NCBI GenBank assembly: GCA_934229395.1
Contig: CAKQDL010000005.1
Location: 1-62,600 of the forward strand
Length of the DNA stretch: 62,600 nt
Origin: an uncultured Peptococcaceae bacterium
GTDB taxonomy: Bacteria > Bacillota > Peptococcia > Peptococcales > Peptococcaceae
Direction of reading: 5' to 3'
Shown: piece by piece, positions 32,553 to 41,332 of the stretch
Numbering within the stretch: position 1 is the stretch's first letter
How the letters are laid out: each line of letters starts with the position of its first letter
The notes under the pieces: model-generated
What the model saw: the letters and a program-made list of their open reading frames with translations, nothing else
Told to the model about the DNA's origin: nothing
Database searches by the model: none
Program-made: the position numbers and the translations under genes

Positions 32553-33221
32553 TTAGACCACAACTTGTCCGTTTTGGCAAGGGGTTTCGTCCTTTTTGAG
32601 GCGCTCTGCGAGCTCTCTTTCGGAAAAGATGCAGCCGCAATAATGCTGGCGGTAGATGTCCCACTCTTTACACAGGGCAATGGAGCGCTGGTAGCCACCA
32701 CGCTTTTTAAAATCGTTCGGGAGGTGCCGCACGCCTACCGCGTGCGCAATCTCTTCGCCAATGTCGTTAATCACAGACGCGTTTTTGTAGGGGCTGATGG
32801 AGAGGGTGGTGGCGAAGTAGTCATAGCCCCCTGCCTTGGCCAGCTCGGCCGCCGCCTCCATGCGAAAACGGTAGCAGGCAAAGCAGCGCGCGCTGCCCTC
32901 GCCCAAATGGGTAAGCCCTTCTACTGCTTGAAAATAACGCTCCGGCGCGTAGTCTCCTTCTATGAGGTCTAGGCCGTGGGACGCGTCTATATGCGCCATA
33001 ACGCGCTTTTGCTCCGTCAGGCGATGGTCGTATTCTGTCTTAGGCTGAATGTTGGGGTTATCAAAAAAAATGGTGATGGCAAAGTAGGGCGCCAAATACT
33101 CCAGCACATAGGACGAGCACGGCCCACAGCAGCTGTGGAGTAAGAGCCGCGGCACCCTCCCCTCCTTTCGAGCGTTTTTTATGATGCTATCAAGCTCGGC
33201 TTGGTAATTTCTCTTGTTCAT
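32553..33221 (-). CDS. queH: epoxyqueuosine reductase QueH
   Basis: This 222-residue protein starts at ATG 33221, 7 bases after GGAGG. It has the QueH motif set: HSCCGPCSS (C31, C32, C35), RCFACYRFRM (C113, C116), and YCGC near the C-terminus (C195, C197), which bind an Fe-S cluster and a further metal. QueH reduces epoxyqueuosine to queuosine in the tRNA anticodon, replacing QueG. It is a single gene; no other que genes are in view. Confidence 0.92.
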   Translation of the reverse strand: MNKRNYQAELDSIIKNARKEGRVPRLLLHSCCGPCSSYVLEYLAPYFAITIFFDNPNIQPKTEYDHRLTEQKRVMAHIDASHGLDLIEGDYAPERYFQAVEGLTHLGEGSARCFACYRFRMEAAAELAKAGGYDYFATTLSISPYKNASVINDIGEEIAHAVGVRHLPNDFKKRGGYQRSIALCKEWDIYRQHYCGCIFSERELAERLKKDETPCQNGQVVV

Positions 33222-33301
33222 ACAATCCCTCCTTTGGCCATTATACACCATTTGCCTTTTGTGCTATACTAAATGAAACCACATTGAAAGGATGAATTTT
33301 T

Positions 33302-35482
33302 ATGGGCAAATCCCTCATTCTTGCAGAAAAACCTTCTGTTGGTCGTGAGCTGGCCCGCGTTTTGGGCGTGGGTGGCAAGCAAAACGGCTACTTTGAAAAT
33401 AACACCACCATTGTCACCTGGGCTCTCGGCCACCTCGTGACCCTAGCAGACCCTGACTATTACGGCGAGGACTACAAAACCTGGCGCATGGACACCCTGC
33501 CTATTTTGCCAAAAAAGATGGAGCTGGTGGTCATTGGCCAATCGGGCAAACAATTTCGCACCGTGTCCTCCCTTATGAAGCGCTCTGACGTCGATGAAAT
33601 CGTCATTGCGACCGATGCTGGCCGCGAGGGCGAGCTCGTAGCTAGATGGATCATCGAAAAGGCCCACGTTCACAAGCCTATGAAGCGTTTGTGGATTTCT
33701 TCTCAAACTGAAGGCGCCATTCGCCAAGGCTTCAAAAATCTTCAGCCAGCAAGCCATTACGACAACCTTTACAAAAGTGCCCAGGCGCGCGCCGAAGCCG
33801 ATTGGGTCGTTGGCTTCAACACCACCCGTGCCCTCACCTGTCGCTACAACGCCCAGCTTTCGGCCGGCCGCGTGCAAACGCCAACCTTGTCCATGATTGT
33901 AGAGCGCGAACGCGCTATCAAACGCTTCCAAAGCGAGCCTTTTTACGAAGTCATGGGCAAGTGTGAAGGGATGCGCCTTTTATACCAAGACGACAAAAAC
34001 CACACCCGTTTTAAGGACAAGGCCACGGCCGAGGCTGTGGTGCGCAAGTGCAACAAGCAAACCGCCACGGTGCGCGAGCTGGAGGTCAAAAAAAAGCACA
34101 CAGCGCCACCAGCCCTCTATGACCTGACCACCCTCCAGCGCGATGCCAATGCACGCTACGGTTTTAGCGCCAAGGAAACCCTTTCCCTTATGCAGCGCCT
34201 TTACGAAGAGCACAAGCTCCTCACCTATCCGCGCACCGATTCGCGCTATCTCACCAAGGATATTGTAGCCACCTTTCCAGACCGTTTGCAGGCCTTGCTT
34301 TCCAATGGCTATGGTGAGGTTGTGCGCGACATCCGCGCCAACAAGCGCACCATTGCCCCAAGCTGCATCAACGATGGCAAGGTCAGCGACCACCATGCCA
34401 TCATCCCAACAGAGGAGCGCCTGAGTAAGCACAATCTCACTTCCAACGAGCGCAAAATCTACGAGCTTGTGGTCAAACGCTTTTTGGCCAATTTTATGGG
34501 CGCTTATGACTACGAGCAAACCCGCGTTCATCTTGACGTGAACGGTGCCCACTTTACAGCCAGTGGCAATGTGACGGTAAACCTTGGCTGGAAGGGCGTG
34601 GACCTTATTTTGGACGAAGAGGACAGCGAGGACCACAGCAAAAACAGTTCCTTGCCGAAGCTCAGCCAAGGCCAAAGCCTCAAGGGCTTTGATTGCAGCC
34701 TGCGCGAGGGCCGCACCAAGCCACCGGCACGCTTCACAGAAGGCACCCTTTTGGCAGCCATGGAAAATCCGCAGGCCTTTGTTGGCGATAAGCACGCCCA
34801 AAGCGTGCTCCACAAATCTGGCGGCATTGGCACCCCAGCCACCCGTGCCGACATCATCGAAAAGCTGTTTAAAAGCTTCTATGTAGAAAAGCAGGGCCAG
34901 GAGCTTTTGCCAACGTCCAAGGGCGTGCAGCTTATCGACATTGTGCCTGATGCCCTCACCTCACCCGTCCTCACCGCCCAATGGGAGGAACGCCTCGAGG
35001 CCATCAGCCGCGGCCAAGAAAAGCCCCAAGCCTTCACAAGCGATATGCGCACCTTTGCTACTGAGCTTGTGAAAGCCGTCAAAGAAAGCGACAAAAACTA
35101 CCGCCACGACAACCTCACCCGCACCCCTTGCCCAGAATGCGGCAAGCTCATGCTCGAGGTTAAAACCAAAAATGGCAAAATGCTCGTTTGCCAAGACCGT
35201 GATTGCGGCTACCGTCGCACCCTTTCTAAAACCACCAACGCCCGTTGTCCAAAATGCCACAAGCGTCTAACGGTGGTTGGCGATGGCAACAAACGCATCT
35301 ACAGCTGCACTTGTGGCTTCCGCGAAAAATTTGACCGTTTCAACAAGCAGCTCAAAGAAAAACGCGGCGGCTCCTCCAAGCGCGATGTGCAAAACTACAT
35401 GAAAAAACAAAACAAGCAAGAAGACATCGGCGCCAACGCCTTCGCCGACGCCTGGGCCAAGGCTTTGAATAAGGACGAATAA
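33302..35482 (+). CDS. topB: DNA topoisomerase III
   Basis: This 726-residue type IA topoisomerase starts at ATG 33302 after GAAAGGA. The Toprim domain begins LILAEKPSVGRELA and holds IVIATDAGREGELVARWI. The catalytic tyrosine is Tyr309 in LTYPRTDSRYL. QLSAGRVQTPTLSMIV is the conserved gate helix. The C-terminus has two zinc-ribbon-like modules (CPECGKLM...CQDRDCGYRR and CPKCHKRL...CTCGF). It relaxes or decatenates DNA during replication and recombination. It stands alone and no conjugative-element genes are beside it, so it is probably chromosomal TopB. Confidence 0.96.
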   Translation: MGKSLILAEKPSVGRELARVLGVGGKQNGYFENNTTIVTWALGHLVTLADPDYYGEDYKTWRMDTLPILPKKMELVVIGQSGKQFRTVSSLMKRSDVDEIVIATDAGREGELVARWIIEKAHVHKPMKRLWISSQTEGAIRQGFKNLQPASHYDNLYKSAQARAEADWVVGFNTTRALTCRYNAQLSAGRVQTPTLSMIVERERAIKRFQSEPFYEVMGKCEGMRLLYQDDKNHTRFKDKATAEAVVRKCNKQTATVRELEVKKKHTAPPALYDLTTLQRDANARYGFSAKETLSLMQRLYEEHKLLTYPRTDSRYLTKDIVATFPDRLQALLSNGYGEVVRDIRANKRTIAPSCINDGKVSDHHAIIPTEERLSKHNLTSNERKIYELVVKRFLANFMGAYDYEQTRVHLDVNGAHFTASGNVTVNLGWKGVDLILDEEDSEDHSKNSSLPKLSQGQSLKGFDCSLREGRTKPPARFTEGTLLAAMENPQAFVGDKHAQSVLHKSGGIGTPATRADIIEKLFKSFYVEKQGQELLPTSKGVQLIDIVPDALTSPVLTAQWEERLEAISRGQEKPQAFTSDMRTFATELVKAVKESDKNYRHDNLTRTPCPECGKLMLEVKTKNGKMLVCQDRDCGYRRTLSKTTNARCPKCHKRLTVVGDGNKRIYSCTCGFREKFDRFNKQLKEKRGGSSKRDVQNYMKKQNKQEDIGANAFADAWAKALNKDE

Positions 35483-35487
35483 GAAAG

Positions 35488-35527
35488 TACCCCCATCACC
35501 TTTTTTTGAGATGATGGGGGTATCTTC
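35488..35527. terminator. bidirectional rho-independent terminator
   Basis: TACCCCCATCA / TGATGGGGGTA with a T-rich loop, between convergent topB and the carboxypeptidase gene. Confidence 0.8.
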
Positions 35528-36889
35528 TTATACAACAGCGGTGTTATCATCTGTTGTTACGTCCGGATAAGTGACAGTAACGTCTTCGGTGGTTGCTGTG
35601 TCTTGGTTGGTTGTGGTGCCAGCCGCGCGTTCACCTGGCATGAGCACCACTTGGCCGGTGGTGTAATCGTATTCAATGCCGCAGCCGATGAGGGCTGCAA
35701 GGTCACGCACCTTCATATAGTTGAGGTCATCAATCAAGTAAGCATCCACGCTTTGGGTGGCGCCGTCAATGAGAATGTTGGCTTGACGGAGTTTGCTAAA
35801 GGAGGTGTCTGTAGAAAGCACCATGCCTTCGCTACCGCCTGGCTCATAAGGTTGACCGTTGACGGCCACCACAATGTTTTGCGTGTCATCATATTCTAAG
35901 CTAAATTGTGCACCGGTGCCATTTAAAATATTGGCAAAATCTCTGAGGCGCACGTAGTTGTTGCCATTCACAAGATAGGCTTGGAGGGCCAGCTCTTGGC
36001 CGTTCATGGTTACAGAAGCAGCGTGTGGATAAGCGTAGGCATAACCATCGGCCTGTTTTTCTTCGAGCACATCATAACCGTAAGCCAAGAGATTTGCGCA
36101 ATCCTGGCTGCGGCTGTTCACAGAGGACGCGTTCATGGTCACGGCGATGGTGCGGTTGCCATCCTTTACGGAGCTTGCAGCCAAGCAAAGACCAGCGTTT
36201 GGTGTCCAGCCTGGCTTCACGCCATCAACCACGCCAATATCGCCCCAGTTGCCACTAAGGAGCTTGTTGGAGGCTTCGTAGGTCACGCCGTCAAATTCAA
36301 AGCTGGTTTTCTTGGTCACTTCTAGCATTTCCGGGTGGTTTTTGATGGCCAAATACACCATCTTTGCCACGTTGGTGGCATCCATTTCGCCTTCATCGTA
36401 GCTGCAATTAAAGGTCGCTTCAATGCCCAAATCGCGGGCCGTGGCGTTCATTTCCTCTGCAAAGGCCTCTTCCGAGCCTGCCAAGAACTCTGCTAGGGCA
36501 GTCCCGGCCGAGCAGGAAGAGTAGACCAAAAAGGCATCCAACATATCACTCACGGTATAATAGCCGTCCTTTTGGAAAGGCACATTGTCGTAAACCGCGC
36601 TATGAGAAAAACGATAGGCCCAATCGCTCACGGGCACCTGGGTGTCCATGGTGATGGTGCCGGCGCTGATGGCGTCGTACACCACATAGGCTGCCATGAT
36701 TTTAGTCATAGAGGCAATTTCTCGCACCTCGTTTGGATTTTTGCTCCAAAGGGTTTGGCCGGTTTCGGCATCTATCACAATGGCGCTTGTGCCTGTTACA
36801 CTAGGTGTGGCCTTTGCCTGCGCACCACTGGCAAAGGCCGGCAGGGTGAGGGCCGCTATAAGCACCGTACTCACTAATTTTTTTATCAC
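35528..36889 (-). CDS. D-alanyl-D-alanine carboxypeptidase (PBP5-like) with C-terminal copper-amine-oxidase-like stalk
   Basis: This 453-residue exported protein starts at GTG 36889 after GAGAGGAAA. A signal peptide (KLVSTVLIAALTLPAFASGAQA) is followed by a serine peptidase S11 domain with S60-M-T-K63. The second motif is S124-S-C126 instead of SxN, and the third is K225-P-G227 instead of KTG. It ends with two copper-amine-oxidase N-terminal-like repeats (about 300-425: QAYLVNGNNYVRLRDFANIL and DAYLIDDLNYMKVRDLAALI) that may bind the wall. It trims peptidoglycan stems if active, but two altered motifs raise doubt. It is a tandem paralogue of the gene at 37102, separated by a terminator. Confidence 0.87.
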   Translation of the reverse strand: MIKKLVSTVLIAALTLPAFASGAQAKATPSVTGTSAIVIDAETGQTLWSKNPNEVREIASMTKIMAAYVVYDAISAGTITMDTQVPVSDWAYRFSHSAVYDNVPFQKDGYYTVSDMLDAFLVYSSCSAGTALAEFLAGSEEAFAEEMNATARDLGIEATFNCSYDEGEMDATNVAKMVYLAIKNHPEMLEVTKKTSFEFDGVTYEASNKLLSGNWGDIGVVDGVKPGWTPNAGLCLAASSVKDGNRTIAVTMNASSVNSRSQDCANLLAYGYDVLEEKQADGYAYAYPHAASVTMNGQELALQAYLVNGNNYVRLRDFANILNGTGAQFSLEYDDTQNIVVAVNGQPYEPGGSEGMVLSTDTSFSKLRQANILIDGATQSVDAYLIDDLNYMKVRDLAALIGCGIEYDYTTGQVVLMPGERAAGTTTNQDTATTEDVTVTYPDVTTDDNTAVV

Positions 36890-37056
36890 GTAGATTTTCC
36901 TCTCTTTATGCCATGTCATCATTTATCATTACATCGTGATAGTATACCATTTTTAGGGATATTCACAAGATGCAGGCTTCTATTTTAAAAAATTATTATG
37001 ATTCCTTAAACCCCTTTAAGCTTATTGTAACCACTTTGTTTACTTGTGGAGAGCGC

Positions 37057-37098
37057 AAAAAAGACAAGCGCGATGTATACGCTGCGCTTGTCTTTTTT
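37057..37098 (-). terminator. rho-independent terminator
   Basis: AAAAAAGACAAGCGC / GCGCTTGTCTTTTTT, 12-base loop, just past the stop of the second carboxypeptidase gene. Confidence 0.85.
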
Positions 37099-37101
37099 AT
37101 T

Positions 37102-38391
37102 TTACGCTACTGCCGTGCTGGTTTGGTTAGGAAGGAGCACCACTTCGCCAGTGGCGTTGTTGTAGTCGATGCCACAGCCAACGGTTGCTGCCAAGTCGCG
37201 GACCTTCATATAGTTGAAGTCATCAATCAGGTAAGCGTTTATGGCATACGGTGCGCCATCTACGCGCAGGGTTGGGTTTAGGAGCTTGGTAAAGACAGGC
37301 TCTGTGCCAACGGCCAGGCCTTCGCTACCGCCTGGACGGTAGCGAAGGCCTGTTTCTACCACCACGCTGTTGCTCGCTTGATCATACTCAAGAGCAAATT
37401 GCGCCGCTGTGCCGTTTAAGATGTTGGCAAAATCTCTCAAACGCACGTAGTTGTTGCCATTCACAAGATAGGCTTGGAGGGCGAGCGCTTGCCCGTCCAT
37501 GGTCACTGAAGCGGTGTGTGGGTAGGCATAGGCATAGCCTGCTGCGCGCTTTTCACCCAAAAGGGTGTAGCCATAGGAAAGGAGCTCGGCCGAATCGTTA
37601 AAACGATCACCACGGCTGGCCGCGTTCATAACCACGCTAACAAGGCGGGCGCTGTCCTTTGAGGAGGTGGCTGCAAAGCAAAAGCCAGCATTTGGACTGG
37701 TGCCTGTTTTCATCCCATCCACCACGCCAATATCGCCCCATTCGCCAGTGAGGAGCTTGTTGGTGGTGTCGTAGGTTTCACCGCCAAATTCAAAGGTTAC
37801 CTGGCTTGTACACTCCAAAATTTGTGGATAATCCTGCACAATGGCACGTGCCATCTTGGCAGTGGTGCGGGCACTCATGATGCCATCATCGTAGGTTAGG
37901 GTAAAGGTGGCATCAAGGCCCATTTCCTTGGCCTTCTCGTTCATGGCCGCCACGCAGTCCTCTTCTGTGCCATAGAGAAGCTCACCCAAGGCAGGTCCAG
38001 CGGCACAGGAGGAGTAACACATAAAGGCATCGAGGACCTCTTTAACGGTGTAGTCCTTTTTTTCGTCAAAGGGGAGGTTGGAATAAACGGTGTTGTTAGA
38101 GAACGCGCGCACCTCGTCGCTGATTGGCACCTTCGTTTCAATGGTGATTCTTCCCTCGTCTAAGGCCTCATAAGTAAGATAGGCCACCATGATTTTTGTC
38201 ATTGAGGCAATTTCTCGCTTTTCGTCTGCGTTACGTTCCCACAAGACTTCCCCAGTTTCGTTGTCGATTAAGATGGCACTCGTAGCTGTGACCTCGGGCG
38301 CCTCTGCCGCAAAGGCCGCCAACGGCATCATGGACAGCATAAGTGCCAGCATGAGTACAAGACTCGTTACTTTTTTCTGCACGGGTATCAT
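37102..38391 (-). CDS. D-alanyl-D-alanine carboxypeptidase (PBP5-like), paralogue 2
   Basis: This 429-residue exported protein has a signal peptide (LVLMLALMLSMMPLAAFAAE) and a peptidase S11 domain with S63-M-T-K66 and an intact K228-T-G230. As in its neighbour, the SxN motif reads S127-S-C129. The same two stalk repeats follow (QAYLVNGNNYVRLRDFANIL; NAYLIDDFNYMKVRDLAATV). The stalk is almost identical between paralogues while the catalytic domains differ, suggesting recent duplication or gene conversion of the 3' part. It removes the terminal D-Ala from pentapeptides. GGATGATAC-type context precedes the ATG. Confidence 0.88.
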   Translation of the reverse strand: MIPVQKKVTSLVLMLALMLSMMPLAAFAAEAPEVTATSAILIDNETGEVLWERNADEKREIASMTKIMVAYLTYEALDEGRITIETKVPISDEVRAFSNNTVYSNLPFDEKKDYTVKEVLDAFMCYSSCAAGPALGELLYGTEEDCVAAMNEKAKEMGLDATFTLTYDDGIMSARTTAKMARAIVQDYPQILECTSQVTFEFGGETYDTTNKLLTGEWGDIGVVDGMKTGTSPNAGFCFAATSSKDSARLVSVVMNAASRGDRFNDSAELLSYGYTLLGEKRAAGYAYAYPHTASVTMDGQALALQAYLVNGNNYVRLRDFANILNGTAAQFALEYDQASNSVVVETGLRYRPGGSEGLAVGTEPVFTKLLNPTLRVDGAPYAINAYLIDDFNYMKVRDLAATVGCGIDYNNATGEVVLLPNQTSTAVA

Positions 38392-38442
38392 CCTTTCTTT
38401 TTTATTAATCTCATACTACCTTATTTTTTAAACCCAGGCAAT

Positions 38443-38477
38443 AAAAAAGCAGCGCCTCCAGCAAGGAAGCGCTGCTA
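38443..38477 (-). terminator. rho-independent terminator of typA
   Basis: On the minus strand GCAGCGC / GCGCTGC stem with a 13-base loop and TTTTTTATT. Confidence 0.8.
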
Positions 38478-38483
38478 TAGCTA

Positions 38484-40325
38484 TTATTGATTTTCGGCTT
38501 GGCGAGCCATTTTTTTGTTCTTGTTGAACTTCGCACGGTCGTCTGCCTTGAGGAAGCGCTTGCGAAGACGCATGGATTCTGGTGTGACTTCCAAATATTC
38601 ATCGTCGTTCAAGAAGGAGATGCATTGTTCAAGGCTCATATCCTTGGCACCCTTGAGCTGGATGGCATCGTCCTTACCAGAGGAACGGGTGTTGGTGAGC
38701 TTTTTGCCCTTGCACACGTTAACGGCGATGTCTTGGTCACGGTTGGATTCACCGATGATCATACCTTCGTACACATCTACGCCGGCACCGATGAAGAGGG
38801 TGCCGCGTTCTTCGGCACTAGAAAGACCGTAGGCGCTGGAGGTACCGGTTTCAAAAACAATGAGGGCACCGCTGCGGCGGCCTTCAATATAACCGCTATA
38901 TGGGCGGTAATCTTCAAAGGTAGCATTCATAATGCCATAGCCGTGGGTGTCGGTGAGGAATTGGGTACGGAAGCCCACAAGACCACGGGATGGGATGATG
39001 TATTCGAGGCGCACTTGACCGTTGCGGTTTTGCATATTGCGCATTTCGCCCTTGCGGATGCTCATTTTTTCCATAACGGCGCCCATGTATTCTTCTGGCA
39101 CGTCGAGGGTCACATATTCGTATGGTTCCATCTTCACGCCATCTTCTTCATGGATGATAACCTGTGGCATGGAAACTTGGAATTCAAGACCTTCGCGGCG
39201 CATCTTTTCAATCAAGATAGAAAGGTGCAATTCACCACGGCCAGCCACGCGGAAAGCGTCGGCGCTGTCGGTTTCGTGTACTTGAAGCGCGATGTCGCTT
39301 TCTGCTTCCTTTTCAAGGCGTGCCCAAAGCTTACGGCTGGTGAGGGGTTCGCCTTCCTTGCCGGCAAATGGGGAGTTGTTAATAAGGAAGAGCATTTCCA
39401 AGGTAGGCTCTTCAATGGCAATGAATGGCATTGGGTCGAGCTGATTTTGGGCGCAGATGGTTTCACCTACGTTGATTTCACCAAGACCAGAAATAGCCAC
39501 GATTTCACCAACGCCGGCTTCTTCAATATCCACATGCTTGAGACCCTTGAAACCGAAAAGCTTGGTCACGCGCACATTACGCACCTTGCCTTCGTGGTTC
39601 ATGATGGACACCATGTCGCCAACATGAATCACGCCGCGGTTGATGGTAGAAATGGCAATCTTACCAACAAATTCGCTGTAGTCCATAAGGGTGATTTGCG
39701 CTTGAAGGGCACCATCCATGCTGCCGCTTGGCGCTGGAATATATTTTACAATAGCATCTAGGAGAGGCATGAGGTTTTCGCCAAGGTCGTCTTCGTTTGC
39801 AGAAGCCAAACCTTGTACGCCGCTGGCATAAAGCACAGGGAAATCAAGCTGTTCTTCAGATGCATCGAGGTCAATAAAGAGGTCAATAACTTCGTCAACA
39901 ACTTCGCTAGGACGTACGAAAGGCTTGTCCATTTTGTTGATGACAACAATTGGTGTGAGGTGAGCGGCCAAAGCCTTTTTCAATACGAAGCGGGTTTGTG
40001 GCATGCAGCCTTCATAGGCGTCTACCACCAAGAGCACCCCGTCAACCATCTTCATAATACGTTCTACTTCACCACCAAAGTCAGCGTGCCCTGGGGTGTC
40101 TACGATATTGATGCGATGGTCGTCGTAATCAATAGAGGTGTTCTTCGCAAGAATGGTAATCCCCTTTTCTCTTTCGAGGTCGTTGGAGTCCATTACACGC
40201 TCAGCAACCTGTTCGTTTGCACGAAAGGTACCACTTTGGCGCAGCATTTGGTCTACGAGTGTCGTTTTACCATGGTCAACGTGCGCAATAATAGCGATAT
40301 TGCGAATTTTGGATTGATCTAACAT
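38484..40325 (-). CDS. typA: translational GTPase TypA/BipA
   Basis: This 613-residue ribosome-associated GTPase is of full family length. GTPase motifs are AHVDHGKTT (G1), DTPGHADFGG (G3) and NKMD (G4). The EF-G-like domains follow, then the TypA-specific C-terminus (SRGLVGFRTQFLTDTHGYGIM and NTRSSGKDDAIQLK). It assists 50S assembly and stress growth. AGGAGG precedes the ATG. It is a single gene with its own terminator. Confidence 0.97.
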   Translation of the reverse strand: MLDQSKIRNIAIIAHVDHGKTTLVDQMLRQSGTFRANEQVAERVMDSNDLEREKGITILAKNTSIDYDDHRINIVDTPGHADFGGEVERIMKMVDGVLLVVDAYEGCMPQTRFVLKKALAAHLTPIVVINKMDKPFVRPSEVVDEVIDLFIDLDASEEQLDFPVLYASGVQGLASANEDDLGENLMPLLDAIVKYIPAPSGSMDGALQAQITLMDYSEFVGKIAISTINRGVIHVGDMVSIMNHEGKVRNVRVTKLFGFKGLKHVDIEEAGVGEIVAISGLGEINVGETICAQNQLDPMPFIAIEEPTLEMLFLINNSPFAGKEGEPLTSRKLWARLEKEAESDIALQVHETDSADAFRVAGRGELHLSILIEKMRREGLEFQVSMPQVIIHEEDGVKMEPYEYVTLDVPEEYMGAVMEKMSIRKGEMRNMQNRNGQVRLEYIIPSRGLVGFRTQFLTDTHGYGIMNATFEDYRPYSGYIEGRRSGALIVFETGTSSAYGLSSAEERGTLFIGAGVDVYEGMIIGESNRDQDIAVNVCKGKKLTNTRSSGKDDAIQLKGAKDMSLEQCISFLNDDEYLEVTPESMRLRKRFLKADDRAKFNKNKKMARQAENQ

Positions 40326-40378
40326 CGTTTCCTCCTAAGTTAATTAGCAAATATATTGAAAAATTCCCCATAAAACAA

Positions 40379-40411
40379 GACAACCGGTCAAGGCATCCTT
40401 GACCGGTCGAT
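40379..40411 (-). terminator. rho-independent terminator of rpmF
   Basis: ACCGGTCAAGG / CCTTGACCGGT with a 3-base loop; minus-strand flank GTTGTCTTGTTTT. Confidence 0.75.
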
Positions 40412-40416
40412 TGTTA

Positions 40417-40620
40417 TTAGTTTTCAGCTGCTACGGCAACTTCCTTCTTTTCGCCTACCTTACGGCCATCGTAATAACCGCAAGCTGGGCAAACGTGGTG
40501 AGGAAGCTTTGGTTCGTGGCAGTTAGGGCAGGTCATAGACTGAACGGAGTCGAGTTTGGACCATGCGCTACGCTTCTTGTGAGTTCTAGCTTTGCCTCTC
40601 TTACTTTTCTGTAATCCCAT
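40417..40620 (-). CDS. rpmF: 50S ribosomal protein L32
   Basis: This 67-residue protein has the L32 N-terminus (MGLQKSKRGKARTHKKRSAWSK) and a zinc ribbon CPNCHEPKLPHHVCPACGYY with four cysteines, the zinc-binding form. It lies 17 bases after the YceD-like gene, the conserved yceD-rpmF arrangement. Confidence 0.95.
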   Translation of the reverse strand: MGLQKSKRGKARTHKKRSAWSKLDSVQSMTCPNCHEPKLPHHVCPACGYYDGRKVGEKKEVAVAAEN

Positions 40621-40637
40621 CTATTACACCTCCCCTA

Positions 40638-41171
40638 TTATTCTTCCATAAGCTGAGCCAAGGCAGCCCAGCGAGAATCTATTTCTTTATTTTCACAGTT
40701 GCATGCACCGTCATTGAGGTTCTTCCCACAGTGTGGGCACAGCCCCTTGCAGTCATCGCGACAAAGATGTCGCAGTGGCAACTGTGTTAGTATAGCATTT
40801 AGCACAAGATAATTCAAGTCTAAATGTACATCATCATACACCCAATTTTCGCTTTCTAGCATTTCTTTGTCACCATCGTGGCTTGCGAGCACGTCCACAT
40901 CGTGGGTGCTCATTAAGATTTCTTGAATCTCAAAGTCGAGAGGGTAACTGATTGGTGCTAGGCAGCGGTCACAAACAGTAGCAATGGTGCAACGCACCCT
41001 GCCTGTTAATGCCACCTGACGTTCTCCACCTGTAAGGGTTGCGTCTACAAAAACCTTTCCATCTAAAGAAAGGCCCTCGTCTAATCCTTCTAGCCCATCG
41101 GCCTCGAGGCTCACGTTTTGTACCCTGCCAGGGTTTTGTCGCAAATTGGATAAGTCTATGATTAAAGCCAT
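40638..41171 (-). CDS. YceD-family (DUF177) protein
   Basis: This 177-residue protein starts at ATG 41171. The first ~130 residues are the DUF177 fold with VCDRCLAPI and a C-terminal cysteine cluster CRDDCKGLCPHCGKNLND followed by CNCENKEIDSRWAAL. YceD is required for 23S rRNA accumulation and lies before rpmF in most bacteria. A strong promoter (41212-41240) drives yceD-rpmF. Confidence 0.9.
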   Translation of the reverse strand: MALIIDLSNLRQNPGRVQNVSLEADGLEGLDEGLSLDGKVFVDATLTGGERQVALTGRVRCTIATVCDRCLAPISYPLDFEIQEILMSTHDVDVLASHDGDKEMLESENWVYDDVHLDLNYLVLNAILTQLPLRHLCRDDCKGLCPHCGKNLNDGACNCENKEIDSRWAALAQLMEE

Positions 41172-41211
41172 TTGATTGTCTCCTTGCGCATTAAACACTC
41201 TAACCCGTACA

Positions 41212-41240
41212 ATTATACTTGCAAGCGTGTCATCTGTCAA
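41212..41240 (-). promoter_or_regulatory. yceD-rpmF promoter
   Basis: On the minus strand a perfect TTGACA, 17-base spacer and TATAAT. Confidence 0.8.
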
Positions 41241-41332
41241 TAGGCAGTATATTTTTTCGTCAAAAAATGAGCGTGCCTTCTGTACCGCTCTACCGGCACT
41301 TGTCGTATAATGAAGAAAAACGAAGGAGGCTG

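Noticed and set aside
33302..35482. TopB as part of an integrative conjugative element
   Set aside because: No relaxase, coupling protein, integrase or other mobility gene on either side.
38487..39761. 424-residue plus-strand frame
   Set aside because: Antisense to typA; long only because of codon bias on the other strand.
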